Below are positions 28,841 through 39,664 of a stretch of DNA of 44,486 bases, in pieces; position 1 is the first letter of the stretch, and every line of letters begins with the position of its first letter. The notes under the pieces are model-generated. The model saw only the letters and a program-made list of their open reading frames with translations, searched no databases and was not told where the DNA came from. The translations under genes were made by a program, and so were the position numbers. Location: assembly GCA_001579985.1 (NCBI GenBank), contig LRSR01007999.1:1-44486 (forward strand). The letters are read 5' to 3'. Source of the stretch: Hypsibius dujardini. Taxonomy: Eukaryota > Tardigrada > Eutardigrada > Parachela > Hypsibiidae.

Positions 28841-29167
28841 AATTACCATGCCGCTTGTCGTCCATTTAATATCCACCCATCTCTCACATGTGCGGCCTGT
28901 CATTGTTCTTATTCAACAAACGGATTGTTTATTTAAACTATCGTGATTCTTAAGCTTGTTTGGTGAATTTCCTCTCAAGTCTTTTCCTAGCGCAGACTGG
29001 GAAGTCTCGTGTTATTTTCCGGGTTTCTGCGAATTGCAATCTAACTCGACGCACACTGGTTTTGTACTGGAAATCTATTATTGTGAGGTTTTTGGAGTTT
29101 ACCGGTCGTTTTGGGTAGTAAGTAACCCAGTCTGGCAATTCTCAGAGACCCTGCAGTCATTAACTGC

Positions 29168-29516
29168 TCTATGAGGGAGGAGCCCTGGAATGGGCCACCC
29201 TGGAATTAGAACTTCCATACAAGCTTTGGCTATCGCAAAAGTCTTAAACGATAGAAAATAATCGATAACCCTGGTGGAACGTGTATCAAATATGAAGAAA
29301 AAGTTGTGGGAACGTGTTTAAAAAACGAAATAACTGGATGATTGAAAAAAGTTCACTATAAAGGTCGCTGTTCAGTTCAGTTCATGAAAACGTTCGCTGA
29401 CTATTAAGTGGCTCATCTGTTTCCATTAATTTGTGACAGAGCGCCCCCTGCCACCCGATGGCCCAATCCAGGGTACGGAAAGTCAAGTGGCCCATTCCAG
29501 AGGCCTTCCTTCATAC
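29168..29516. mobile_element. TIR element family F copy 2 (diverged)
   Basis: TATGAGGGAGGAGCCCTGGA at the left and TCCAGAGGCCTTCCTTCATA at the right. The interior shares GGCCCATTCCAG and TATCAAATATGAAGAAAAAG-like parts with 24563-24889. Confidence 0.68.
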
Positions 29517-29786
29517 TCTGTGCATTGATCGGTTGTTTGACGCCGGTATTCAGTGGCGGGGAATCTTCATACTTCACAGTTCAGACAGTCAAGTCTTGAT
29601 AGCGCTACGAACAAGTTTAGAAAGTCGACGAAGAAATCTGCATACCCCGCGAACAAATTTAAATACTCCTCAACATGTCTGAAAAGTTGACGAACAAGTC
29701 TGCATACCCGCAAACGGCTTAAATTACTGTCGCGAACAAGTCTGAATAACTGCGAACACGGCTGAATAATTGCGAACACGATTGGT

Positions 29787-30048
29787 TACCGTATGCTCAC
29801 GATCTCAAGGGACAGATAAGCCCCGCCCTCCTAGGTATGGCCCTGCACTCGCTTGAACGTTCAATCTGACTCACTCTTCTCTGATTAGCTAATTTCGTAC
29901 ACCTTACTCTTCGTGGTCGATCGATTGATTGTACAGTTGCGCTGTCTATATATTTCTCCCTACAGTGCTGCACGGCACTGAATAGGTAAAGCCCGGGTTG
30001 GTTAAAATTTCCGGGTAGGGCAGAAAAGTGAGATCGCTATCATACGGT
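29787..30048. mobile_element. TIR element family A copy 3 (decayed)
   Basis: ACCGTATGCTCACGATCTCA ... GATCGCTATCATACGGTA, with the GGGACAGATAAGCCCCGCC block near the left. Its ends have more mismatches than copies 1 and 2, so it is older. Confidence 0.66.
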
Positions 30049-30231
30049 AGCCGTTTTGTTCCTGAATCCTGTTCATCAAAAATCGTCGTTGAATATTTAG
30101 TTTTTAATTTTGTGCATTGCCGGAACCGCACGTTTTCATGGAAGCCTGAAAGGCAATGTCTTATTCTTGTGATTTGTACACTAGATATTATTTTAACTTG
30201 TCACATTGGAGAATTTTGGTGTGTCTGTAGA

Positions 30232-31795
30232 ATGTTTCGGCAATTCGTTTATCCTCCAGCGAAAACAGCAGGGAATGGTAAAACCAAGACAAAGCAGCCG
30301 GAAGAAACCTTTTTTCTCTACGCACAGTTTGATCTGGATTCGGAAGAAATCGGCGGCATCTCTATCGGTGTGACGAACGGCACTTCGGCATGGTTAGGCA
30401 AGGGTAAGGACTAAAGAGTCCAAGGATAATTCCATGTTTACACATCACGGAACGGGTGGGGCCTTGATTGATTGATCAAATTGCTGTAAACAATTCATTT
30501 TATTTTCCATTTTTACACATCACGGAACGGGTGGGCCTTGATTGATTGATTGATCAAATTGCTGTAAATAATTCATTTCATTTTCCATCTTTACACATCA
30601 CAGAACGGGTGGGGTCTTGATTGATTGATTGATTAAATTGCTCTTTTTTATTCTCGTGAAGTCGTTTCATTTGTTTTGCTTTGGCAGTTAATATCTTTAC
30701 AGTAGTTATTAATGATTACTAACTATTACGTTTTACTCGCAGTTTTGTTTCATTGAGTAATGTGATTATTGTGATAGTAGTAGTATTTACTGTTTACCGA
30801 ATTTCCCGTGATGCTATGGGATTCTTGCTTATTTGGTTGATTGGTTGATTGGGTGCGTGGCTCGAATAATTTCAAGTGGACAAAATACTGCAGTTGTGGT
30901 TTTAAAAAAATATCTCTAAAATAAAAATATTTTAAATTACTGTTTTGAAACCTAAATTTTACTTTTTTAGAAGTTCTATTCCTTGATGTTGATTAATTAC
31001 AATATATTCACAAGCGGTTATAACAAATCGTATTTTAATTCAAATGAAATATTGAATAAATGTTAAATCCATCGGTAAAATGTATTTAAATTAAATTAAA
31101 AATTAAATTAAAAAACTTATTTATTTAAAAGAAAAGTCACATTTTTCCAGCATTTAAAGTAGGATTTTAAAAGAAAAATCTTAAAATTTAAGGTAAATTT
31201 ATTAATTTTAAATAAAATGACGTTTATATTTCTGTTTTGGTGGCTTTCGTTAAAAATAAAGGCGATATATATTTCATTTAAATTGAAAAGCCGATTTTTG
31301 AGTCATTTAAAATCTCCTAAATTTTTTTGGGCCGATTTTGACTTTGCAGTGGCGGGCGAGGACTTTGCCAAACTGGTCTCATCCTGCCGCATCGGATCGG
31401 GAACGCGGGCGGATTTTGTGGAGCAAACCAAGAGGGCGTTTGCGGAACTTCCATCGCAGCCCGACTCTTCCTCTGATGATCCCGTGACCTACGTCATTGA
31501 AGCTCAGTTCGCGTCAGCCGCCCGCGATCTTTTGGATCTCAAGTGGAAGCTGAAAGAGACGGGATTCTCACAGATCATCGGCCAGGCCAAGTTGCCGGTC
31601 TCGCCCAAACCGCACTTGATCATTCATCGAATTGTCCGAGCAGTCTGCTCGGACAATCGGCTGATGGAGGATGAATGTGCGGAGTTGTCCAGGAGGATTG
31701 CTGAGACCATTTCAGCGTCCCGGAAGCTGCAGGAACTGGCTGACCTCCCAAGTGTCCGACCGGCTTTGATCGAAAGAGTATGGGCATCTTTGTGA
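30232..31795 (+). CDS. XRCC4-superfamily protein (XRCC4- or PAXX-like, end joining)
   Basis: Two exons, 30232-30403 and 31350-31795, join at phase 1 (618 nt, 205 aa). The head region (about 25-125) reads GGISIGVTNGTSAWLGKVAG then EDFAKLV, closely paralleling the XRCC4 strand pattern around its G-HSAW-G segment, followed by VTYVIEAQFASAARDLLDL. The rest (about 145-205) is helical and could form the coiled-coil stalk by which this family dimerises; XRCC4 scaffolds ligase IV in non-homologous end joining. The length is far below XRCC4 (about 330) and close to PAXX (about 200), so the subfamily is open. The stop at 31793-31795 may not be the real end: a possible further exon lies near 32620-32695. 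The 946-nt intron has three copies of a 70-75-bp repeat and an AT-rich part. Confidence 0.6.
30433..30640. repeat. Three-copy tandem repeat in the XRCC4-like intron
   Basis: Unit ACACATCACGGAACGGGTGG followed by CCTTGATTGATTGATCAAATTGCTGTAAA and an ATTCATTTTATTTTCC part. About 75 bp, three copies, the last truncated. Confidence 0.85.
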
Positions 31796-31969
31796 CTTAA
31801 TCAAGCAGTCAATCAATGACACACCTTTGTGATTTGACAATCCAGTCAACGTTCTCGGTTTCGACCGTCCGTGTTTCGACCGCAAACGACTGACCACAAT
31901 CCCTTTTGATGCCATCATGTTTGAAAATATTTGTGATTGATTGAATGAGCGGAAATGGAAATCGGACCC

Positions 31970-31995
31970 ACCGGGGGGGGGGGGGNGGGGGGAGC
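31970..31995. other. Poly-G run with an ambiguous base
   Basis: About 20 consecutive G with a single n at 31986. The true length of this homopolymer is uncertain. Confidence 0.95.
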
Positions 31996-32279
31996 TACGA
32001 GTATGACGGAACTCTCCGAGCAGAGGGAGTATGAGCCGAGCATGTCTGTGACTTAATCAAGCAATCAACCAATGAAGCCTATGGAGTTTGATCAAGCAAT
32101 CAAGCAATAACATCTATGTGACTTAATCAAGCAATCAAGCATTCTGAGTTTTCTTTCTTATCGATGAGCGGCGATGTATGGCACATCATCTTATGCTTTA
32201 TTTCGAATATTTAGTGTACGCACGTCCTGAATGAGGCAAAGGAGAGAAACAAGGCTGGTGGAGGTAAGATCACTGACCG

Positions 32280-32513
32280 TACTGTAGACTGCCGCACATT
32301 TCGGTGGAACGGTGCACTGTTCAGTACGGCGCTCGGTTAGTTTGACCGGCCGGTGCAGGAAATGATGCCCGGTGTTCACACCACTGCAGAAGCGGCCGTA
32401 AACAACGAAATGTAGTAGTCTTGTGTTTGTACATTTGAAACAGTCAAGTGTTCCGTTCACGACTGTTCCATTAAACCGAACGCGGTTCCACCGAAATATG
32501 CGGCAGTCTACAA
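32280..32513. mobile_element. TIR element J (TGTAGACTGCCGC ends)
   Basis: ACTGTAGACTGCCGCACATT (continuing TCGGTGGAAC) is mirrored by GTTCCACCGAAATATGCGGC ending AGTCTACA. The TIR is about 28 bp. Its ends resemble the CTGTACTGCC superfamily with a short insertion. Confidence 0.76.
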
Positions 32514-32619
32514 GTGCTGACGGTTAACGGTTGGCGGTTGGCGGTCATCTTTTTGGACACGACCCGGCAACGTGCCATGTTTGACTTTGAAATGTTGTGA
32601 ACATTACTTACTGTTTCAG

Positions 32620-32698
32620 CATCTTCCGAGCGCTTTGAGCAAGACTGGGAGACTCTTGCTCAGGAAGATCCACCTGACGAGATGGTGGCGGACGAATG
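32620..32698 (+). other. Possible orphan 3'-terminal exon
   Basis: A strong acceptor (TTACTGTTTCAG, ending 32619) is followed by a frame reading SSERFEQDWETLAQEDPPDE before a stop five residues later. The acidic, protein-like end resembles a real C terminus. No upstream exon joins it cleanly; an XRCC4-like donor AGA/GTATGG (near 31777) with an acceptor after CTTCCGAG would give ...ALIER-RFEQDW... in frame. Confidence 0.3.
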
Positions 32699-32755
32699 AG
32701 GAATCGGACGACGACGTGCGGACGATCTGTTCCATCCGCCCGACTGTTTCATTAC

Positions 32756-32879
32756 TACATACGTGGCAAAACCCTTGCGCTAACCGAGTTAAGCCATTAC
32801 ACTCGTTACATGGCGGTTGTAGACAGCCGCGAGTTAAAGTGCTTAATTCGGTCAGCGCAAGGTTTTTGTCACGTGTGTA
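32756..32879. mobile_element. MITE-like element, family D copy 4
   Basis: TACATACGTGGCAAAACCCTT ... TTTTTGTCACGTGTGTA, with interior AGCCATTACACTCGTTACAT as in copies 2 and 3. Confidence 0.79.
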
Positions 32880-33179
32880 TTCCAATTAGCTCCTCGCTGG
32901 ACGTCAATTCCGTTTGCACATGAGTTAAGCTGTCCTCCCCCCCCTTTGAATGGTTTTCTATAGAAAGTGTTAAAGTGATATGTTTTTTGCGGAATGAGAA
33001 ATGTCATAGCGAACGGATAATCTTGAGCAGAAGTCTTCTCTATTGACTGCGGATGTGATGTCATTTAATCAATTTTTCCTTTTTTCCACTGATCGATTCT
33101 TTATGCTCTCGCACGCGGCACCGGTGTACAAATATCTTTGTTATCTCTGCCCTTGATTACAAGCAAAGACAAGATTAAG

Positions 33180-33365
33180 TACACTGGAGGGTCCGGGGTA
33201 TGGGCGAAAGAGACGGAACAGGGGGTGTCATGTTTGAAAATGGAACAAAGCAGGAACAAAGCAGGAACAAAGCAACCGCTGCAGGTTAGGTATTTGATTG
33301 ATCGATTGTTTGAAAACTTTCCCCTGCCCCGCCCCTTTTGCCCATGCCCCGAACCCTCCAGTGTA
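33180..33365. mobile_element. TIR element family E copy 2
   Basis: TACACTGGAGGGTCCGGGGT at the left; CCCGAACCCTCCAGTGTA at the right. It has a single left unit, unlike the amplified copy in PAH intron 1. An AAAGCAGGAAC triplet repeat lies inside. Confidence 0.77.
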
Positions 33366-33908
33366 CTCATTCTTGTCGTTGACTATACTCGTACAACTGT
33401 CATCGTGGTCAGCATCACGACAGAGACATGTCGTTACAATTAGTGTTGTTTTTAATTCAAATTAATTCAAATTAATTAAATTAAATGAGCTTGAATAAGT
33501 TTCAAATCCTAAAAAATTTTATTGAAGTAACAAACTTATTTTTATTGAAAAGAAAAAGCTAATTGGAGCACTCGTATCGAAAACGGGTCCTAAATAAAAA
33601 TATAGTATCAAAGAGACAGAGGGAGTATTCGTCTCGTAACATCGCCCCAAGTTAGATGAAACTATGCTTCAGGCCAGTAAAAACCGGACGCCATTTCGTG
33701 TGTGTTTGGTCAATTGATTGATTTATTGTCACACTGTTATAGTTCACTACGGCAGTTCAGCTTGTTGTTTGTTGTGGTTTTTACTCCATTGAAGTGCATT
33801 TACTTGCTACATTTTATCATATTCATTCAACTGTCCCCTCGTCTCCTGCGATTTTCCTACACTAGCGTTCATCTTTCTTTCTGCAAAATCTTCGCACCAA
33901 TATACCCC

Positions 33909-34574
33909 ATGGCAGACGCAATTTCCGGTCCATCCTACCTCTACAACCTCCTCGCCAATGAACTCTCCGTCGCACTCTACGGCGATCTCGACAAGGTATT
34001 CACCCCCGAGGTCCGATGAAACTTAGAGTGATACGCGATTTCGATCCTTTTTCAGACGTCGGAAAACATGGGCGCCCTGACCATGATGACGATCAAAGAC
34101 CGGAAAGCCGCCGCAGCAGCAGCTGGCCCTTCGTCCACAGAAGCTCCCGTGGACACATCCGCCAGCGCGCGCGACTCCGACACTGTCTTCCCGAAACTGG
34201 AAAGCATCGGCTACCAGGTGGGCCAGCGGCTGATTGAGCGCCTCACCAAGGAGCACGCCCGCTTCAAGGACGAGCTGGATCGGATGAAGTTTGTCTGCAC
34301 CGATCTGTGGAAGTATCTCTACGACAAGCAGATCGACACGCTGCGCACCAACAACCAGGGCACGTACGTCTTCACGGACAACCTATTCCGACCGCTGGCA
34401 TTCTTCTCCGCCGAGGGAGTGGATCAGTATTACCCGCAGTCGGGGCGGTTCATCGCCTTCCCGTGCGGGATCATCCGGGGAGCGCTGTCGGCGCTGGGAA
34501 TCAGGTGTACCGTCTCGGCGAAGGTGCTCTCCGTGACGTGTTGTGTGTTCGAGGTGGTGGTGGAACGAACCTGA
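33909..34574 (+). CDS. TRAPPC6: TRAPP complex subunit 6 (Trs33/BET3-like)
   Basis: Core subunit of the TRAPP tethering and Rab1-exchange complexes at the ER-Golgi. Two exons, 33909-33995 and 34056-34574, join at phase 0 (606 nt, 201 aa) across a 60-nt intron. Residues 1-30 (YLYNLLANELSVALYGDLDK) form the first helix. An inserted Ala/Ser-rich linker follows (about 42-68: AAAAAAGPSSTEAPVD), which explains the length against about 158-173 aa in human paralogs. Then come the family helices IGYQVGQRLIERLTKEH and DRMKFVCTDLWKYLY, and the signature RFIAFPCGIIRGALSALGI with C-terminal strand CVFEVVVERT. I cannot separate 6A from 6B; one copy is usual in invertebrates. Confidence 0.92.
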
Positions 34575-35288
34575 CCTGCTGCACGGGGCATTCATTCACA
34601 TCGTGTTGTTTAATCAGTCACGGATTGAATTCTTCGTGTTATTTCACTCCTTTGATGCTGCGTTCCTGTTTCTCAATCAATCAATCAATCAATCGATAAG
34701 TGTAATAGTTGATTGTTGTTTCAGCGTGAAATACACACCAACCTTAATAATCGACCAATCAACCGCCTTGGTTAGTTTCCTTGTGGAAATTGTTAGAAGT
34801 AGGACGACAAAAACCTAATTTCCGTCATCTGATTAATTTTTCAGCCAACTAAAAATCAGTTACCAAAGGTTTGGTTTTTAGTTTAGTTTCTTTTATTAGG
34901 TAAAGTTTTTAATTTAGTTTTAGTGGAAATTAATTGATGTTGTAACTTAACTGTCTTGCTGGGCTTTCTTTACTGTTTATATTTTCCAAATTCAGTTCTC
35001 ACACGGTTGAAAATCGTACAACGGCATTTTTATCTCCGAGTGCGATGAAAGGTGGAAAAGGCTTCAACTAAAGCATGATCACACGGCCAGTCATTGCAGA
35101 CCAATCAACCAATCAACCCATCCACCACACACGCAAAATGAATATAACTTATTCCACTAAAAATGCTCTTACACTGTAGTACGGTAAAATATACAACGTC
35201 AAAACACACTCGAATCTGTCCTCCACTCGAATCTGTCCTCTACTCGGAGGTACTCGGAGGTACTCGGAGGAGCTCGGAGGAGCTCGGT
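34575..35288. other. Convergent spacer, TRAPPC6 and NDUFC2
   Basis: 3' flanks of the two genes. It holds AATCAATCAATC near 34673-34696 and short direct repeats (CACTCGAATCTGTCCT, ACTCGGAGGT) at 35207-35285 directly past the NDUFC2 stop. No exon seen. Confidence 0.55.
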
Positions 35289-36114
35289 TTATCGGTTCAC
35301 CGTGTCCTCCAAACTATCCCAGTGCTCCCGGATCGGCTGCCACGGATAAAGCACGTACTTGAGCTTTGGCGCGGGCTCCTCAGTGAAATCCTCCGGATGC
35401 AGGGACATGTAGTGGTGCATCTGTGCGTCGCGATGGGCAAAGCCCTGGGTCTGCCAGTAGTCGACCCAACCGGCGGCCCAGTAGCCAGTGAGCCCAAGCA
35501 GCACGACCATGTAAGGTCTGGACAACGGTGGCAGCCCACGAATCCGGTTGTTCATTACGAATCCCCCGACAGCCACGGCGGCGCCTAGCGCGGGTATTTG
35601 CTCCTGGGAATAGGGCATACCAAAACCAATAATTAGCTTTGATAAAAGGTTTGCTCAAATAACGTCTTTCAATTTAAAATAAAATATTAAATAAATTTAT
35701 AATCACTGACAAAATTCATTTAAATAAAACCTAACTGATTTTTAAAAAATTACATGTTCAGCACTTAAAAAAAAAAAATACAAAAATACCTTTTAATTTC
35801 GACTCGAGCAGTTTTTTCAGTTTTGCCATGGCCCTTTCCTTATTCCCTTTCCTTATTCCCTTTCCTTATTCCCCTTACCTGTGAACGGCCCTGTCGGAAG
35901 AAGTTGGTGATGAAGTTTTGCTCGCGCGGCAGTCGAATTTGCTCCGTTCGCATGAAATAAGGCCTGCGGTTGTTTCCATCACGGTACTCGCGAGAGTCCT
36001 GTTTTGCGGAAACGGGAAGGGGAAGGATTTGAAATCAAGAAGAGATTTGCAAAGTAAAATAACGATTATAAGGGGGAATAGCCCGCTTGCTTGCCATCGA
36101 CTTACGTTCGCCAT
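35289..36114 (-). CDS. NDUFC2: NADH dehydrogenase [ubiquinone] 1 subunit C2 (complex I B14.5b)
   Basis: Accessory subunit of mitochondrial complex I, inner-membrane arm. Three exons, 36106-36114, 35879-35998 and 35289-35603, give 444 nt, 147 aa. The first coding exon is just ATG GCG AAC followed by GTAAGT. A hydrophobic segment AALGAAVAVGGFVMNNRI-type sequence and a second, YMVVLLGLTGYWAAGWVDYW, match the family's two spans. The diagnostic end is YMSLHPEDFTEEPAPKLKY...WQPIR, parallel to the human YMKLHPEDFPEE...HPIR. It is longer than human (about 119) through an N-terminal extension and about 13 extra C-terminal residues. Confidence 0.88.
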
Positions 36115-37359
36115 GATTCTTCCGCGGTGTTTGAGGAGATCTTCCTAACGGGATGCGCGCCCAAAGGACGTGGAAAATGGGCTGGGATCAGATTGGAAGT
36201 TTTGGCTTGTGATCAGCGCGTCTGCAAATGCTGCTTCCTCAGCTGTGCTCCCTAGACCCCTGAGAAGACCACCCCTTTGCCCATATCGCCCCCCCCGACT
36301 TCTCCCTCCCTCAATCAATTAAATCAACGAAATGCAGATTAGTTTTTGACACATGAACAACCGGAATTATTTTTCATAATTCTGGCAAAAATACTGGCAA
36401 TTGAATTCTGACAAGTTGTTGAAGTTGAATTAGGAAAGTCTGAGAGTGCAGCGAATTTTACAACATGCGGACAACCGGTGACTGTATTCAATTGGAGCAA
36501 ATCCCTGGGCGAAATTCGTTTCCCCAAGTGGTGGCGATGTGGAGGAAATACTCTAGTGTCTCTGCAGGCACAGGCACAGTGTATATATACTGTACAGTGC
36601 CCAGATCCAGGCGACAGGCGGCGAGGAGGCTGTTCTCCTCGCGCGGAGCGGAGAGCAGATCACATTCGGATTGATGTTCTTGAACCGGAGTTGAGCTTGA
36701 TGAATAACACCTCAATTTCGCTTTTGCGATCGGGTTTCTTTTTTCCGTAGCAGTCACCCAAGATTTCATTCGACCGAGGTAGAGATGGTGACGTACTTGG
36801 TTGGCCGTCGTCCATCAGCCTCCCTCGAGACATCGCAGTCTGGTTTGTGCATCGTTCTTTTCTTTTCTGATCAGGTCTGTGCTCCTTACTCGTAAGTGCT
36901 CTCAGTGCTCACACACCTTTGTTATTATGTTCAAAACACGCCGAAGATTGGGCCATCTGCTCTGCCCACTTGAATTATGACCCATTATCCCTTCTCTCTC
37001 CATTCCTTGTCATTGATCACCCAGCCCCGAGATGTGCATTCTCATTCCCACTGAGCCCTGAGGAATATTTTATTGCCAATGGGCCAGTAAGCGTTTCTGT
37101 CGCACATTCGACCTCGCCATTAATTCGATCCAGCTCTCCTGCTTCAGTCCGATGTCAGAGGAATATTCGACTTCTTCCTCGCCAGCAACTTCCCTTCAAA
37201 TCTGTGGATTGTAAATGAGGTTTGGACGTCCGCGAGAGCATTGATCTGTTGATTCGTTTGAACATCGATCGATCGATCATGCATGTCGTGCAACTTGGCA
37301 ATATTCTTCGCGGAGGGAAAGCATTGTGAGTTTGAAAAAAAGTCATCCCGTCGGCAGTT
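36115..37359. other. Divergent intergenic region, NDUFC2 to unknown gene
   Basis: Unique-looking sequence without TIR elements or long repeats. Presumably carries both promoters. I found no convincing exon. Confidence 0.5.
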
Positions 37360-38293
37360 ATGCCGTTGGAGCGTCCTGGAGATGGAAACCGTCCACTCTC
37401 ATCGGCATCACAGTCACCGCAAGCCCAGCAGGGCGAGTTGACGGCGACTGCAGCTGGAGGAGGGTCCGTGAACCCTTCGACATTTCCTCCACGAGTCCGT
37501 CCCGCTCCCTGTGTCGGCATAGCCTCACGCCTGGTCAATAAAGATCCAACACCGTATTCGATTCGGTTTGCCACGGCGGTATGTGTTGTAGTTGATCGGT
37601 TGATTGATTGATTGATGAGAATTTAAGATCAAGACTTGCTTGCTGAATTAATAGATTGATTGATTGATTGATTGAATAAATTGACTCTCTGAATGGGTTG
37701 ATTGATTGATTGATTAAATTGACTCTTCCGAGTGCCACAAGATTAGCCATCGTGTCAATTGTCTAATTTGGAGATGCAGGCACTAGCTACAAAAGGTGTT
37801 TTGGGACTGTTCAGAAGGCCATTTTACTTCCAGAATGTTCCTCTCGCTCGGCCCATGCTCAGCTCGGACGGGTACAGCGGTGCCAGACATTGCTACGACA
37901 ACCAAGTCGATCCGCGCGTGGGATACGCACCGCCACCGCTCAACTACCAGTATCCGTACTTTCCTTCTCCACTGCCGTTTGTGTACGGGAATAATCAAGG
38001 CAATCCTGTGTTAATGTATCACCACCACCCGTCGACGGGGACTCAATCGACCACCGTCAGTATGCCGTTCGCGTCTTCCGGGGCGTCTTCCTCGTCGAAT
38101 CCGCACCTGTCTCAGTCGACCAGCCAGCTGTTTTTTCATTATCCTCTGCATCATTTGACGGGAGGAGGCCCGCTGGCGGGATTAACACTGCCGCAGAATC
38201 AGTCTACCCTCACTCAGGCACCAATGAGGTTCGTCAGACAGACGGATGACGGACGGACAGAGAAACAGGCAGGAAGGCACGGAAGCAGACAGG

Positions 38294-38350
<57 letters not shown>

Positions 38351-39664
38351 TCACAGACAGACTCACAGACAAAGGCCTGCATTGACTAATCTCAGCCAGA
38401 TGAAGATGAGCTGTTTACCCATCTCTTTTCTGTCCATAGATTAAATACCTCTGGTATTCCGCATCCGCTACCGGCTCCGCGTCCTATGGCTGACTCTTCC
38501 CTGGACCCTTCACCGATTACCACCCTGGACCCTTCACCGATTGCCACCCTGGCCTCCCCCACGTCACAGCATTCCCAAACGGTCGTTCCCGCCTTCATTT
38601 TCGACGACTCTGAATGTGACGTTCCGGAAGATCTCTCTCACAGGAACTACGAGCCTCCATCAGCACCCGCGACATCCGGCCTGTTGCTCAATCAACGTAG
38701 CAGCGACCCCTCTCTTCCGATCCACGCTGCTACTGCCTCCCACAAAGATTCTCCTCACCGGAACAATGAACCACCACTACCAGCACCCCCCACAGCTGGC
38801 CAGCTGCCAAGTCAGTGTAACTACGTGAACTGCGATCCTGCTCTCCCGGTCCTCGCTGTGAAAACTGCCTACACCGCAGAGGATTTCACCGAAAACAACC
38901 GCATCAGCGAGATGGACGTAGCCGCCGCAGTGTGGTCAGAGAGACGGGACATGTTAGACGGCTTCGCATCATCGTCCGGTGAGGATTACAACTGCTCGAC
39001 AGTCGTGGATGCCGTCAAACAGAAGCGCATCGCACGCGACTGCTCCTACATCCGCAACCGGGCGATCTTGTCACAGCTCCCACAAGGCTCCCGCGAATAC
39101 ATCGCCTTTCCACGGTACGAAACTCCGCCGACACCCGTTTTGGACGCGGTCGGCTTGACAGTTCCGTCAGCGGAAGATGTGGTCGAAGGTGACGGATCTT
39201 CCGTCATCGAGGGTGTCGATGTGGACCACCTTGCATTGCGGGCGTTCGCGTCGCGGCTATCAGCCGGTGCATCAGCGGCCTCGGAGGAAGAGAAGGAACC
39301 ACTGACGGAAGTGCGGATGAAGTGCCTCCTCGAGGCGGTTGGTCTGGTGGAGAAGGACACGGCGTCGCACGTTCCGGCGACTCGCGAGAGTCTCCTGGCG
39401 AGACGGAGTAAGAAACGACCGCGGGTGAGTGGCCTGACCGCCTTGGACGTTGCCGGTGGAGGAAGGGACAGCGAGGTGGAAGATGGGACTCGGTGTGAGT
39501 TACGGAAGCGCCTGCAGGAGTCGTCGAGCGACTTGACGCAGCAGCTGAAACGGCTGCAAGCCAAGTTGGCCGCGGTGAAGCGGCTGACGAAGGAGGAGAA
39601 GGAGTGTGAAGATGGAAGGGTTGCTGGCTTGCTGGCGGAACTGGACGCGGTGTTGGCTGATTGA
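37360..39664 (+). CDS. Uncharacterised Pro/Ser-rich protein with C-terminal coiled coil
   Basis: Three exons join without losing frame: 37360-37578 (phase 0), 37780-38228 (phase 2), 38440-39664; 1893 nt, 630 aa. I do not recognise the family. Residues 1-220 are low complexity (Pro, Ser, Gln, Tyr/His-rich), and 240-370 carry two Pro-rich near-repeats around HRNYEPPSAPATSGLL and HRNNEPPLPAPPTAGQL. A more conserved-looking part follows (about 375-460) with CSYIRNRAILSQLPQGSREY. The C terminus has a basic patch ARRSKKRPR (possible nuclear signal) and a charged heptad-like helix LTQQLKRLQAKLAAVKRL. Domain order vaguely resembles transcription-coactivator subunits such as ADA3, but no signature supports that. 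A CAGA repeat fills intron 2. Confidence 0.7.
38235..38375. repeat. (CAGA)n repeat in an intron of the unknown gene
   Basis: It starts seven bases after the donor at 38229 and extends the upstream frame as Thr-Asp-Arg-Gln, which I read as intron because splicing at AG/GTTCGT restores a phase-2 join. Confidence 0.85.

Larger units (their letters stand above)
28841..30231. other. Intergenic region, PTEN to XRCC4-like gene
   Basis: It contains TIR elements at 29168-29516 and 29787-30048. Between them, at about 29615-29785, is a short degenerate repeat based on GCGAACAAGTYTG. No exon recognised. Confidence 0.55.
31796..33908. other. Intergenic region, XRCC4-like gene to TRAPPC6
   Basis: It contains a poly-G run with one undetermined base (31986), TAATCAAGCAATCAA repeats, TIR elements at 32280-32513, 32756-32879 and 33180-33365, and a possible short exon at 32620-32698. 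From 33900 on it becomes the TRAPPC6 leader. Confidence 0.55.

Noticed and set aside
37360-39664. ADA3 (TADA3) assignment
   Set aside because: Only a loose resemblance in the charged C-terminal helix; the ADA3 signature segments are absent.
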